A stretch of 64,000 bases of DNA from Macrosoma leucophasiata (taxonomy: Eukaryota > Arthropoda > Insecta > Lepidoptera > Hedylidae): the NCBI GenBank assembly GCA_036365455.1, contig JAWQUS010000002.1, positions 7,812,001 to 7,876,000 on the forward strand, written 5' to 3'. Numbering within the stretch: position 1 is the first letter of the stretch; each line of letters opens with the position of its first letter. This document shows, piece by piece, positions 11,256-24,397 of the stretch. The notes under the pieces are model-generated. The model saw only the letters and a program-made list of their open reading frames with translations. It was not told the origin of the DNA and did no database searches. The translations under genes and the position numbers were made by a program.

Positions 11256-11590
11256 TGTTATTCGAGATCGCATGGCTACGGTGCTAACTTTTTTGTGGTG
11301 GTGTGCATTCGGTGTGCATTCGTTTTCAATTGATTCGTACTAGTGGATTAGAGGTTCTGTTATTCGTGATCGCGTGGCTTCGGTGCTAAGTTTTTCGTGG
11401 TGGTGTGCATTCGTTTTCAAGTGATTCGTATTAGTGAATTAGAGGTTCTGTTATTCGGGGTCGCGTGCATTCGGTGCTAAGTTTTTCGTGGTACCGTGCA
11501 TTCGTTGTCACGTGATTCGTGTTAGTAAACTTACGGGGACGTGATATTCGGTGTAACACTTTTCGAAGTCCCGTATCGCACCCGCGAAAA
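11256..11590 (+). repeat. Third copy of the foldback tandem array
   Basis: About three units of the 93-bp repeat in direct orientation relative to the left foldback arm, ending in the same terminal segment (GTGATATTCGGTGTAACACT..TCCCGTATCGCACCC). It is separated from the foldback by a family A insertion and lies directly upstream of the LINE at 11.8 kb. Confidence 0.75.
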
Positions 11591-11772
11591 TTGATGTCGA
11601 TTTTTATGGCACAACGTGATGTGATTTGTAATAGAAATTAAAACAAAAGTGTACTATTAAATTCATATTTACAGCTTAACATAGATCTTTTGGAGGGGAT
11701 AAGCTCGCAGTTAAATATAACATTTTACACACGTCATATTTTAGACATAAAATAAATTAAGTTTCGTGTTTC

Positions 11773-13547
11773 AGTGTTAACAAAACAAGTTAACTAAACG
11801 ATTAGAGTGGTATATTGAGAAAAATAACCTTTTACCATCATACACCACAGGTTTTAGGAAATGTCGTTCTACTGTAGACAATCTTACCACTTTAGTGTCA
11901 AGAATTCAAACAGGTTTCTCCTGCAATCAGATGTGTATAGCAGCCTTTATGGATATAGACAATGCACATAGACATAAAAACGCTAGTGGGTATTATGCAA
12001 GAACTCGGTATAAGCTCGCTCATATGTAAGTATTTATGGAATTTTTTGAAGAATAGGTGTTTGAAGATTAAAAGTGAATCGTATAATATAATAGATGATA
12101 GCTGTAGATATACATGTCGGGGATTAGCACAAGGGGATCCATGCTCACCTTTATTATTTAACTTAGCAACAATTTATACATGCAAAAATATAGTTAAAGA
12201 TGTGTTTATCTCCCAATACGCGGATGATTTTGTACTGTACACCAATTGCGTGAATAAGGAAGAGGGACAGAATAATTTGCAAGCTGCTTTGAATACATTT
12301 ACTAACCAACTGGACAAAATAGGCCTAAGTATTGCTCCAAATAAGAGTAAAGTTTGCGTTTTTAAACGAGGATACCGTCGTGAACATGTTAATCTATCAA
12401 TAGATAATATACCAATACAGGTTGTGGATCGGGTGAAGTATTTAGGTCTATGGTTAGATGGATCTTTACGGTGGACTAAACATATTAATGATTTAAGAGA
12501 GAAGTGTTTAGGGTTGGTTAATGTATTCAAAGTTTTGGCTGGATCGCAATGGGGCATCTACCCCAATTCTTATCTTATCTATAGTGCAAGCATTATATAT
12601 GGAAATAGCTGTAAAACACATTTAGGTAAACTAGATAAAATCCAAAATCAATGCATGCGCGTTATCGGTGGTTTTATAAAAAGTACCGCTATTCATGTCA
12701 TGGAATGCGAACTCCATTTACAGCCGCTTGGTTTTCGTAGGTATTATCTCGCAGGCAAACTCTGGCTAAAAGCTAAGTCATTTACTGATAGCGGTATTAT
12801 AACAACTTTAGACCAACTAAGTATAGCGTGCCAAAGTACACACTGGAGAAATAGAACTAAGCCATTGATACTTTCCATCCATGACAACTTCAAAACAACT
12901 GCCGTCTATTCTTGTAAGCAGCTGGAAATGTTTTCTTTGGACACATGGGTCAGCAGTGTGGATCTTTCATCAATTATAGAGCTGGACATAAAAACCTTTG
13001 ACAAGCCGAAACATAAGTATCACCCTAGCGTGCTGAAAAATATTTGTACTGCTTATTTAAATTCTAATTATAGCGATTTCTATCATATTTACACGGATGG
13101 TTCCAAAGATAATAATGGTAATGGTGGCTTGGCAATTTTTGACCCCCAAACGAATGGCTCTATTAAATTAAATGTACGTATAAATATATCTATTATGCAC
13201 ATGGAGTTGATCGCGATAGCAGAAGCGATATCTTACGTAAACTCGTTTGAGTCTGGCAAATTTATTATTTTGACAGATTGTAAAAGTGCCTTACACCACT
13301 TGGCTCGATGTACCTCGAAGCCGAGAGGAATGCAATGATGCAGGAGGTAAGTGTTAACTTACACGAATTAGGTACTTGTAACAGTATTTTAGCCCATCCT
13401 CAATCAAAGGAGGCAAGAATGCTGTACAAGTTAGTGCATTTAGTTTTTAAGCGTAGAAATTAAGAATATGAATGTAACTATGGGGGTGGCATAGTCATTG
13501 TTGACCAATCCCTTTTTTATAGCAATAAAGATTTAAAAAAAAAAAAC
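11773..13547 (+). mobile_element. 5'-truncated LINE with RT and RNase H domains
   Basis: Coding similarity starts near 11773 (KRLEWYIEK, TTGFRKCRSTVDN) and runs to 13338. A 3' UTR follows, with AATAAAG and a poly(A) run ending near 13547. The endonuclease and the first RT motifs are absent, as in an incomplete target-primed insertion. A +1 frame change near 11962 separates the upstream RT block from the long ORF. Confidence 0.85.
11962..13338 (+). pseudogene. Non-LTR retrotransposon reverse transcriptase plus RNase H (458 codons)
   Basis: An open 458-codon frame. Motifs in order: GLAQGDPCSPLLFNL (RT motif 4 region, residues about 54-68), the catalytic YADDFVLYT (about 86-94), VVDRVKYLGLWLDGSLRW (about 153-170), then an RNase H domain with IYTDGSK (about 377-383), MELIAIAEAI (about 413-422) and LTDCKSALHHL (about 437-447). 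An RNase H domain after RT is known from the I, LOA and related clades and some Jockey-like elements, so the clade stays open. The RNase H domain ends abruptly at CTSKPRGMQ and the final segment is missing or frameshifted. The upstream part of RT continues in another frame back to about 11773. Catalytic YADD is intact, but the copy is 5'-truncated and cannot be autonomous. Confidence 0.85.
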
Positions 13548-13559
13548 GAAACAAGTCAA

Positions 13560-14548
13560 CATTTACAGTCTTATTCGTTGACATATTTCATAAGGTATGT
13601 GTGGTTAACACAAGTTATCATTTTGTTGTTAATTATAATATATGGGTGGGTTAGTTCTACAAATCATCGCGACGTTGACATGGGTACCTACCTTCAGATA
13701 CAATCGCAACCAGTTCTTTAAATGTTTTGTTTCTATGTTTTTTGTAAAGCCTTTACCTTAGAGTAATGTAATATGAGACATTGGGGTTTTAATATTTATT
13801 TTATTCGTTACCATGTACCTACAATGCTGCCAAGAATTTAGTAGGTAGATAATTATGCCACCAAAAAATAGCTAAGCCGGGTTTAAACTATTTTTTGGTT
13901 AACTAATTATACATTATACATATGTATATTACATCTCAGAATGTTCATTCATACTACTCAATTTATTTTGTATAATAAACCTTTTTGCGAAATGATCTCT
14001 AAATACAAAAATATCTGTCTCTCTTAGAGTAAGAGTTTCGTAAGAATGAGGTAGACTAAAGTTGTAGAATGGTGATGTTTAAAAGACTAAAAAGTATTAT
14101 ATATTTTTTGTTATATCTTTGTATAAAAATAATATTTAAATAAATTAATTGGGCCATATCTAATATAAGTAATTTAACGAATCAAAGTAATGTAACGAAT
14201 CAAATGAGAAAAATGCAAATAACTTTCTAACAGGGCGATTTTTTATGATCAGTATAATGTCCTGTGTCGAAAATGTTACCTATGGTTTTCGGATTAGTTT
14301 TTTTATGACTGGTAGGTTGAAATAGGCCAAGTTTGTCACAAGAATTTAATGAATAGTATTTGAAAGTTATAAACAACAGTATTTTTTAATCGAATTAAGT
14401 TTGTATTTTAATTATTAACCTTTTCCCACACTGTTAATAGATTTGTCTAAGATATACGACGAATAAAATATAACAGTATTTATTTTGCATACTTACTTTA
14501 TATTTGATGAACAATTGATTTAAATAGGATCTGTATAATAGTTAGCTC
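13560..14548. other. AT-rich stretch without recognised features
   Basis: No gene, clear repeat family or inverted repeat stands out. Confidence 0.45.
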
Positions 14549-15533
14549 ATTAGGCCCCCATTCCAATAGGCCAGTACTCCCCCGATGCGATAAATTGTTA
14601 TTCCACTACGCTCCCGGCCACTACGCACCCGATTGAATTTTTTTTGGTGAAACACTTCAGTATGTACTGTCGAGAACAGAATTCTTAAAATAATACATTT
14701 AACTACGAAATGATATATTAACCGTACCTCATGTATACTTATTAATCATAATAATAATCAGACGACTAGGTAGGTACTATTTGATTGATGTGATGTGAGG
14801 TAAAAACGAAATAGGTAAGTAAGTATATTGCGGGGCCATACATCACCTAATCGGAATACGATATTGCCGAACACTACCATTTAGCGGCAGATAATTTAGG
14901 GAAAGCGGTGGTGCCTACGCCCTCGAGCTGTTACACTTGGAATTCTACCACCAGTCAAAATATAGATGGGAATTATGTACTATTATGAATTGTATGTATC
15001 ATCATATTATTTAGATTTTATATACCATATTTATAGTTGCGGTATATGTGTAATATTTATATATATCTATTTATATGCTATAGGTATTAATTCATATAAT
15101 TATTTAAATAAATCTTACCCACTTATAATTTCTAAATTTAGACCCGTTTAGCACCTACATCGTCTTCGCTACGCTCTCTTCATAAACCGAAGGTTGACTG
15201 GGTGATAATGCCTAGTGGCATTAAGTCCGACTTTATGTACCACCTTCGTGCATAAAATAATAAATAAATAAATAAATGAAAATAAGGCAGTACTTTTTTA
15301 TTTAGGATAAATAATTGACGTACGTTAAGAACAGCACACATCTAACTCTCACATAAAAAATGTTAGTTAAATTAAAAATTCACTTTTGTTTTTACTGTAC
15401 TCGTAGATTTATTTTATAAAAAAATATCTGTTTTACAATCGGGTGCATCGCGTGGCCGTGAGTGTAGTGGAATAACAAATTTATCATAGCGGGAGCGTAC
15501 TGGCTGGGTGCCTATTGGAATAAAGGCCTAATG
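14549..15533. mobile_element. About 1-kb element with roughly 90-bp terminal inverted repeats
   Basis: The left end (14549-14636: ATTAGGCC..CATTCCAATAGG.., TTGTTATTCCACTACGCTCC, GCACCCGATTG) and the right end (15436-15533, inverted: CAATCGGGTGCATCGCG.., GTGGAATAACAAATTTATCA, GGCCTAATG) are matching arms. The interior has no transposase ORF and includes a family A fragment at 14832-14956. It looks like a nonautonomous DNA element; superfamily not assigned. Confidence 0.7.
14832..14956 (-). repeat. Family A repeat fragment, minus strand
   Basis: Reverse complement of the family A 5' part: GGCCATACATCACCTAATCGG, ACTACCATTTAGCGGC, then CCACCAGT at the end. It is inserted inside the 14.5-15.5 kb element. 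Confidence 0.65.
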
Positions 15534-15547
15534 AATATAATATATAT

Positions 15548-16470
15548 AAACTAGCTATCCCGGCAAACTTCGTATCGCCCTAGAAAATTAAAAAAAAAAT
15601 GTCCGAAAATGTTATGAAAAATAGATGTTAGCCGATTCTCAGACCTACTGAATATGCATGCAAAATTTGGTTAAAATCGGTAAAGCCGTTTCGGAGGAGT
15701 ACGAAGACAAACATTGTGACACGAGAATTTTATATATAAGACTAGCGGCCCGCCCCGGCTTCGCCCGCGCTGCTCTGCTCCTATTAGTCATAGCGTAATG
15801 TAAGCTATCCTATCTCTCAAGTTGGATCGAACTGCACATGGTGTGCGAATTTTATTATAATCGGTTAAGTGGTTTAGGAGTCCATTGAGGACAAACATTG
15901 TGACACGAGATTTATATATATTAAGATTAAGACTAGCTGTCCCGGCAAACTTCTTATTGCCTACACAATGAAATAATGTGTCAAAGGTTATAGGGGAGAA
16001 TGAAATTGGAGTTTTTACTATTTTCCAATTCCTTCATATTTTCTTACCTTTTAAACCTTCTCTTGACTTTGGAAAATCATTTAAAATCAAAATTAGCAAA
16101 ATCGGTGTAGCCGTTCTCGAGTTTTAGCGAGACTAACGAACAGCAATTGATTTTTATATATATAAAGCTGACCCGGCAAACTTCGTATTGCCTCACAATG
16201 AAATAATGTGTCAAAGGTTTGATAGATACGGACTATTTGTATAGGAAAATTAAATTAAATGTAGAGATTCCCGTGGGAATGAGTGATTTTCCCGCAGTAA
16301 AAAGTAGCCTAAATGTTGGCCAGGCTTAGTATCTATACACCACAAAAAGTTTTATTCGAATCCGTCCAGTATCTTCGGAGATTAGCCTGGACAAAGGGAC
16401 AAACAGACAGAAAATTTAAAAATAATTGAAAAGTGTTCTAATACTATTAACATCGCCCCCAATTGGTTTT
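15548..16470 (+). repeat. Cluster of four family C retroposon tails
   Basis: Consecutive pieces begin CTAGCTATCCCGGCAAACTTCG (15551), CTAGCGGCCCGCCCCGG (15743), CTAGCTGTCCCGGCAAACTTC (15932) and GCTGACCCGGCAAACTTCG (16166). Most end in TATATATA runs. The head-to-tail order suggests repeated insertion into the AT-rich tail of an older copy. Confidence 0.6.
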
Positions 16471-16702
16471 TCGTAAATATATATAATTTTTTTTTTAATT
16501 TTATGGCATCGCTTGTTATGCATATTGCCAAATGCATAATGCAAAATTAAATGTATATTTTTCAATATTTCTGAGAGATTTTCTTATATTTTTTTTACTA
16601 TTCCTAATCATGAGCCTGTATATCAATTTTTACACTGTTAAGTTCAGGAATGAGAAACTTTCCATACAAATTTTACCACTTAATTTTTCCCTTTCTTTTT
16701 CA

Positions 16703-17338
16703 TATGAACTTTGTACTGCGGTAATAAAGTGCAAATTGACTTTTTGACGTTAGGAACACACCTACATTGCTTAGACAACCGTGAGTGCTTGTAATTTAAT
16801 ATGAACTTTATGCGCGGCTTCGCCCGCGTGGATGTCGTTTAATAACTTATTTATAATTTACGATGCCGTGGAAATGTCCCAATCAAGTTTCCCGTTGCGT
16901 ACCTCTTTGTGGAGTACTAATAGCTTGTGTAACTTAGCTTCGAAAACGTCTATAACTTCAAAAATATCTATTTAATTAGAGCCTGTTCATTAATATTCCA
17001 CCTTGAAAATTGCGGAAAGTCCCATTCCAACTTCCCTACCCATTTTAAGGGGATTGAGGGAAGATTTAAAAAATATATTGATGCAACAAAAGAGTCTGTA
17101 AACCAATTTTGAGGCATTAAAACTGACAAAATACCCGTACAAACTATCACCTCCTCTCTTAGGAGGTTGATCGCACATTTCTAAAAAAAGAAAAATCTTA
17201 AGAGCCTTAACCTTAACCTTTCTTTAGTATGAACTTTGTTCAGCGGTAATAAAGTGCAAATTGACTTTTTGACGTTAGGAACACACCTACATTGCTTAGA
17301 CAACCGTGAGTGCTTGTAATTTAATATGAACTTTATGC
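16703..17338 (+). repeat. Direct repeat of about 111 bp, two copies 525 bp apart
   Basis: 16703-16814 and 17228-17338 are nearly identical (TATGAACTTTGT..GCGGTAATAAAGTGCAAATT, GACGTTAGGAACACACC, CTTAGACAACCGTGAGTGC). A more diverged start of a third copy follows at about 17326 (ATGAACTTTATGCAACAGC). Confidence 0.7.
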
Positions 17339-17339
17339 A

Positions 17340-19160
17340 ACAGCAATAAAGCTCAAGTTGACTTTACGTTTTAGTTAGAAAACATTTGTATGGGAAAAAG
17401 AAAAGGGCTGTTTTTAGGGGTTTTCCGGCAATAATTAGACTTTTCTCGAAACTCAAATTGGTCCAGGCGTTGTTGAGTTATGCGCTTACCAACACATTTT
17501 GCGATTCATTATTATATTATAAGAGATATATAGAACGAGAAGACAATGTGAAGGTGGCCATAAAGATGAATATTTTGATTATAAATTGTGAATACTCTCA
17601 AAATAAATCGTAACATTGAACGTATAATGGAAGATACCTCGTCTTTAATGTTTTAGTATTTAATTAATGATTTCCGCGTACGGTACGGATAGTAGGTAAG
17701 TGTTAAAAACCAGTTTTACAAATTACACGTATGTGTTGGCAGGCAGGTATACAATGTATTTTAAACATAGTTAAAAGTCAGTTTTGTTATTTTACTCTAC
17801 ACTTAAAATTCGTTATAATTATTTTCTTATGTAGCTGTTTAGAAATGATTATTTATTGAAATAAATGTATTTTAAGACTTACGACATGTTACTGTTACAT
17901 TTACAATTAAGCAGCTGCCTCATTTTTGTATGGATTTTTAAGTATTTTATTACATTAAATTACGATTTTATAAAAAAATATGTGTTTTTGTTGCAAGCTA
18001 CTTCATTATGTAAACACATTTGGAAATTTCCTGTATAGTATAGGTAAATATAAAAGAAACTACCAAATGAAGTAGGTATAGGTATAAACTTACATAATTT
18101 GTATGTCCAATTTATTAAAAGCATATATTATTTTTGTTTCCGTAAACATAACTTAAGATCAGACGATACAATAGGACAATGACCTAAATGAGGGCCGTAT
18201 ATAACGCAATTACGGCCATTATCAATGCCGACTTCAGAAACAATGCCCTGTATCTTATTAAACTACGAGGGGCACACGGACAAACCGAATCCTGATAATT
18301 GTGACCTGGACTAATTCGGTGTATTAATACGCTTGATAATTATGCTTTAATACAATATTACCTACATATTAAAAAAAAAGTAAACTAATGTTACAGTGCT
18401 CGTAATATTTATTTTTAGTGCCATGTTGTTTTGCTAGTGCATATGATTAAAGAATACGAAACTGATAGATCCCTTTTGCTAAGTTGTATGTTGGATGCCT
18501 CTAATTTGACCTACCTAATGGAGTCGCTAACATCAAGGAGGTTCTCCCAGCACACTTTTTGTGAAAGTATGCAGTTTACAAAAGCAAAGATTGCAATTCA
18601 AGCTCTGCCTACGCGAAAACACTAATAATAGTACCTTATATTATTATGTGATACCTGTTAGGTACTCATATGAGAGAGCTAGGTTTAAGAGCGAGTAGTT
18701 TTAAGTACCTATTTCTATACTAAGTCCGATTGTTGTAAATGTAAATATCGACGTATTCACATCGTTTATGGTTAGAGCTCGACTCGACATTTAATAACCA
18801 TAAATTTCTACTTTATTTACCTACTTCAGTGTTATGACACTCATCGTTATATAACGGTGACCTTACACTGACTTTCATTTTTATGTAGTGTACATTGCTT
18901 TAGGATAACAGCAAAACAATCGAAAGTCAAATTGAGTTCTCTTTTAAAATATTGTGTATTTAAAATCGAATTTATTTAAAAATAAGTGTAACCGTATTTA
19001 CTCCATTTGTATTCTCTGTCATCAAATTGCTCTGTGATGTTAGCAGCTTTGCGGCCTTCAGTGTACACTAAAACTTGTTGATTGGTCGATTTCTTCTTAA
19101 AGCGTCGCTAGAGGCTGCTTGTGCGGACGTTTTGGAGTATGTGAACAAACAATATACAAT
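17340..19160. other. Upstream flank of ML-domain gene A, no gene recognised
   Basis: AT-rich. No motif-bearing ORF or structured repeat was found. The last few hundred bases should hold the promoter of the downstream gene, but I cannot point to a convincing TATA box. Confidence 0.4.
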
Positions 19161-22100
19161 ATGAACAAAGTATACATTGCAGTGGTTTTGGTAGCTGTGG
19201 CTGTTACTTTCGTGTGGTGCGAAACTAATGTGACACCTTCAGAGCAATGTGAAAGTAAGTAAATTCAGCATTTTAATATTATTTTAAAATAGTTTTAAAG
19301 AACCAGACTTCAGGCTTATTTTCAAATGTCTACCTAATTTACTCCCACTAACCTACATTCCAAATAATTTCGTTGCAAGGCAGATACCTATGTTGTAATT
19401 TTCAAGTTTCTGTAAAATATAGTTTTTTTATTTTTTTTTAATGAATATTCTATTCAAAAAGCCAACCTTAGTAAAACAAAAACAAATTTAATAAATTCAA
19501 AGCATTAATGATGTGTACGTAGGTATTTGGTTTTTGTTTCTTTGTTACACCTACAAGGCTATAGTCGCTGAATCATTCATTAAGTAATTAACTGTAGGTA
19601 CTCACTAAGTAAACAATGGATTTTAAGTGTCTAACTAATTATCTGGTTTGACTGGTTAACATTAACATAGGTATAATAGTCTTGGGTAGGTAATTTAGTT
19701 ATATCTACTTACAAAGTATACATAAATTTTGTAAGAAACTTCTAATGTAAACAAGCTGTACTTAACTATGTATTACCGTGAGATTGATATCATATATCGA
19801 CAGGAGCAATTAACATTCTAATGCAATAAAACAAAATTGGCCAAAATGTACTTCCGACTATGTCAATTGCTGCAGCCGATATATTTAATATACCATGAGC
19901 ATGAGTCTTTATACCTGCCATCTCATAGAAGATCATATTATATTCTGTATGTTTATGTCACCTTTTGGCATTGATAAAAGCTATCGATATTTTATATAAA
20001 AGCAGCAATAAGACTAAAATAAAGGTAAAATATGTAGCGATAACCTTACTTATCGCGAGCCAAAGCTATCTATGAGTAGGTATATAGTGAACACGAACGA
20101 TATCTGAAAGTCTGCTTTCAAAGAATTGAATATACCTGCTGCTTATATACCTACTAAACCTTTAGCTGCGTAAATAATTCTTTTGAATTCATTTTTTTTT
20201 TATTTATTGAGAAGTTGTTCGTCTTTGAATATGGAGAAGGTTGTCATTTTGTCCAGAACATTTTTAGTGTAGAGGAATATTATTTTAAGACAGTAGGTAT
20301 GTAAGCGATAGTATCTAATAATCAGATAAGCGCTATATGAGCAGCAGGAGATGCTAGTCAAAGAGGTAGATTTGTGGATTTACTCGAGCGCGTCTTATAT
20401 TAGATAAGGGGATTCCTTTCATACTTTTCAGTCCTCCATCCACCATATCTGAGCTCTCTACAGGTATAGGGCATGGCCCAAATAGTGAGTTCTGATTTGG
20501 TGGAGGAATAAAATCGTTAGTTACAACGTGTTAAACTACGCCTGTATTTTTACCCGACTGCAACAGAAGGAGGGTTATTCTTGATGTAGAGTATTGTAGA
20601 GATTTACACATGGATTCACTCACTAGTTATGATTTTTCAATCACATGTTCATGACACACAGTTTTTTTATGTAACGATGGTGGTATGCATCCATAGAGCA
20701 ACACCGGAGAGGAGTAGCCATATGCAGGCTTTCCCCTCTGTCAAAGTACAAGCCCAAATGGGTCTATACCTCTTTCCCCTAGATGTTTAAATGTGTGCGT
20801 GAAATTGTTTCTGTATACGATAAACATTACCATCTAACCAGTATACGGCACTACTGCAACATTATTATTTGGCGACAGATAGATTAGGTAATGCAGTGGT
20901 GCCTACGCCTTTCTGGAACGTTCTGGATTTATCATTATGCACAGTATGCACTACCCATTATCATCCCAGTTATGATTTTCTTGAGAAGCGATTGCAATTC
21001 CACATAGCTTTTTGGTTTCGAACTTTCGGCCCGAAAAGGTATAATCTTATTCGGGCGGAAGTGGCTTTATGTTCGGACGAAAATAACATTTTATTTAAAA
21101 AACAGACTATTTATGATTTCCGCGTTAATAAATCAGTGTCTATGAATAAATATAGCTAGTTGAAATGTGATAAAACGTGTACGCATATTACACCAACACT
21201 AATTACAGTCACTGATCAACGCGATTTTCCAGTCCCATTTCAAACAAACTCAATTTAGATAAATTCGTGAAAACAGTTTTATTTCATTTGTCTTAATAGA
21301 CTTTCGAGAGTAGTAACTAGGTACAAATACTTACATAATTTAGTACATACTAGTAGGTTACTGGTTATTGTTGCTTCGAGCTCGTTTGCGGATAAAATGC
21401 ATGCTCCTATTGGCCACTACGAAGGTATATATGAACAAGCGCCCCCAATGCCCTGCGATCCATAGGGATCGTAGTAGCTGTCAGACTGAACACCAAACGA
21501 ATAAAAATAGATTGAGTATTTATATAGTTGTTGATTTCTATCTAAATTATTAAAGGTTCTGCTACTGATGATATTATTATAAATTTCGCTTTAAGTTTTT
21601 CTATGATTGTCACAACGCGTCATGGACCTTCATCAGGTCATCAGCCACATATATGCACTGTCTCTAGGGTTCCGTATTTCAAAAGAAACCAATCTAACCT
21701 TTATAAGAAGTGAGACAAACGGTGAGACAGATACAGGAGTGGTAAAGGGTAAAATACGATTCTAACGCTGCTGTAATGTCAAACAATATTTTATAATAAT
21801 GTTTTAATTATGGCACGTTTCAGATCACAATTTCGACAACCTACGTGATAGAATCCAAGTCATACCATGTGGGAAGACACGGTGTAAGCTTCGCAAGGGT
21901 ACCAACATTACAGTTATCTTCAAGTTCAAGCCCAGTAAGTATTTACTTCTACCCCTACCGGTGACGAAAGTCTTTGTAGAAATTAGATTATGAATGATTA
22001 TTAATATATAGATATAGATTATGAATGCAGATAAGTAGGTATTATTTATAAAATTTCTTTGTACTATACCTAGTCAAAGTCTTCAAAGACTGTGTTAAAG

Positions 22101-23887
22101 ACCATATAGCTTGCCGGCCTATTAAAATTATGTATCTAAGTTGACATTAATTTGATAGGCATTAATCAGTAGGTACTTACATTCTTGCTTTGGCGTTATG
22201 TGATAACTGATAATTAAAAGGTTTATTGTCCGAAAGCCAGACAAAATTTACAGTCCTTCATTTTAGGAAAAAAACAATGAGCATCCTGTATGGTGTCTAT
22301 CAAATTTATTTTGTCCGAGTTACCCACATAAAATACCTGTTGGTCTAGGTTTGCGGTGGTCAACCCATTAACGTAATGGGAAACATTTTATTAGCAATGT
22401 CCTTCTGCAGGTTTACGTGTTCTAGGTTAACTTTGAAACCTGACATATCGTTGATTCGGGTTGGTTAGATTGGACTCCACGTGGTCTCCACCAACTTGTA
22501 ATCAGATACAAATACCCACAAATAAATAAACAAATATTTGCATTTTTATTTAAATTAGCTGTCTGATATCAAATTAGTTTGCATCCACCTACTAGCGTTA
22601 CGATGAAGCTATCATCATAATATTTTAATTAATATTTATTAACTAAGTACAGCCTCGTTATAAGTATAGATTTCTGTGATTACAGTGTAAAAGTACAATG
22701 CAATGTTTGAATTTTAGATGCAGTCTGCCCATTGTTTTTCTACTATAGGTATATAACAAAAAGAAATCATAGAATGGGTAGGTACTTCGGTATGTAATCA
22801 ATCTACTGGTGGTAGAGCTCCAGTGACGGAGCTCGCGGGCGTAGGCACCACCGCATTACCTAATATACTTGCCGCTAAATGGTAGTGTTCAACACTATCG
22901 TGTTCCGGTCAGGTGGTAATGTACGGCCCTGTAATTTCCGGCACAGAGGCATTAAGACCTTAAGCCTCAGGAGTGGTAACGCATCTGCATTTTGACCTTG
23001 GTCTTTGTGTAAGTGTCTATAGGCTGCAGTCATCACTTAACATCAATGTGAACTGCATGCTTGTTTACCACTTCCATTACATAAAAAAAAAAAAAAAAAG
23101 TCGATGTTGACCTATACCCCAAAATTTGTGAAATTCTTCGATAAAAAAGCGTTTGTTTTTTTTTTGTGTAACCAAGATGGCAAACAAGCAATTCAGTTCA
23201 CATGGATGTGTGTGTGATGTGATGACTGCAACCTATAGACATTTACACAAAAACCAGAGGTCAAAGTGCAGATGCGTTGTCACCCCTGAGTTCTAAGTTA
23301 TTATTAGCTCTTATACTTTTTTTAGAAAAATACTTAGGTGTGAAATACCAATAATATTTGTAAGACCAATCGTAGGTACCTTCTTGACTGACCAACGTGA
23401 TTCCTTTTCGGCCACATCTTCACTTTTGATCAGGTGAGATGGTGGCCGTTACGTTGGTTTATAAATGTGTTAAAAAATTCTTGTTGGTTATGATAAGGCA
23501 TTAGGCCGACAGGCAGTCTTATGACACATCAGCGCAGTAGCAGTACAAGTCCAACCTTTCATCATCAATCATTTATTTATGTACTTTCCAGAAACCGAAG
23601 TGACAACCCTTACAAATGACGTGTACGCGCGTATCGCCGGCATACCACTACCTTTCTTGGGCGTGACTGGCAGGAGTGCGTGCGGCCAAGTGACTCGAGC
23701 GACAGACGGGCAGCCGGCGCCCTGTCCCCTCGCCCCCGACCAGGAATACGCGTACACCAATGTGTTCCCCGTAGAAACCTTCTACCCCGAGGTGGGGTTG
23801 CGCGTCCATTGGGGCCTTAACGATGGCAAAAAAGACGTCATCTGCTTCGAAGTGCCCGCCACCATCGCCAAGCCCGCTAAAAGTTAA
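19161..23887 (+). CDS. ML-domain (NPC2-like) secreted lipid-binding protein A
   Basis: Exons 19161-19254, 21824-21934 and 23592-23887 join with GT..AG introns, both phase 1, into 166 codons. Residues 1-20 form a signal peptide (hydrophobic core IAVVLVAVAVTF), so the product is secreted. The six ML-domain cysteines are at 30, 47, 52, 99, 113 and 153, in the contexts IPCGKTRC, LPFLGVTG..C, APCPL and VICFEVPA. Spacing and length fit NPC2/ecdysteroid-regulated 16-kDa-type proteins, which bind sterols or other lipids in a beta-sandwich; the ligand here is unknown. Gene B downstream is a convergent paralog with the same exon structure. Intron 2 contains a family A retroposon at 22803-23100. The start ATG directly precedes the signal peptide. 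Confidence 0.92.
22803..23100 (+). repeat. Family A retroposon with poly(A) tail, in intron 2 of gene A
   Basis: A full-length copy from TACTGGTGGTAGAGCTCC to CCATTACAT followed by a run of about 18 A. The long intact tail suggests a fairly recent insertion. Confidence 0.8.
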
Positions 23888-24016
23888 TTCAGTTCCTTGT
23901 TTATAGAATATATGAATATACCTAATCATAATGATACGATAATATACATAAGTAATTTTATAAATATATTTAGACACACGAAAGTGCTTTTGCTTGTTGT
24001 GATAATATATTTATTT

Positions 24017-24185
24017 AACGTAACTTTACCCCTGTAGTCTCCCAAGGGTTAGAGATAAATGCATGCATTCTAGCATACATGCAAACAGGTGGCAAACACC
24101 CAGGATTCGCCGCTTATGTTTTGGCCCAAGTAACAGGTGACGACCCTGTTAACCCGGGAATCGATCCTAGTGTAGCAGCTGTACC
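24017..24185 (-). repeat. tRNA-derived SINE-like repeat, minus strand
   Basis: On the minus strand it has a B-box-like GGATCGATTCCCGGGTT near 24165, then CACCTGTTACTTGGGCC and GCATGTATGC, ending CTTGGGAGACTACAGG..GTAAAGTTACG. The same order is seen at 36485-36660 (plus) and 62643-62800 (minus). Confidence 0.55.
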
Positions 24186-24397
24186 TATATGCTGCCAGTA
24201 GAATATTTTTTTATGTTTTGTGTTTCCTGCTTCTCGACCGTTAGCTAAATCGAGATCGAATCGATCTTATGAGAGATTTATTTTCGTCATGAAGTGGTAA
24301 ACACGAATACAGTTCACATTAATGGTAAGTAAATAATGTTGCCTAATAAACATGTACGTAAAATACCAGAGGTTTCAATGTAGAGCCACTCTTGTGG

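Noticed and set aside
12174..12557. 127-codon minus-strand ORF
   Set aside because: Antisense of the RT domain at 11962-13338.
20869..21159. 96-codon plus-strand ORF (MATDRLGNAVVPTPF)
   Set aside because: Its start lies in a reverse family A fragment (GATTAGGTAATGCAGTGG) and no motif is seen; it lies in intron 1 of gene A.
23648..23977. 109-codon minus-strand ORF
   Set aside because: Shadow of exon 3 of ML gene A.
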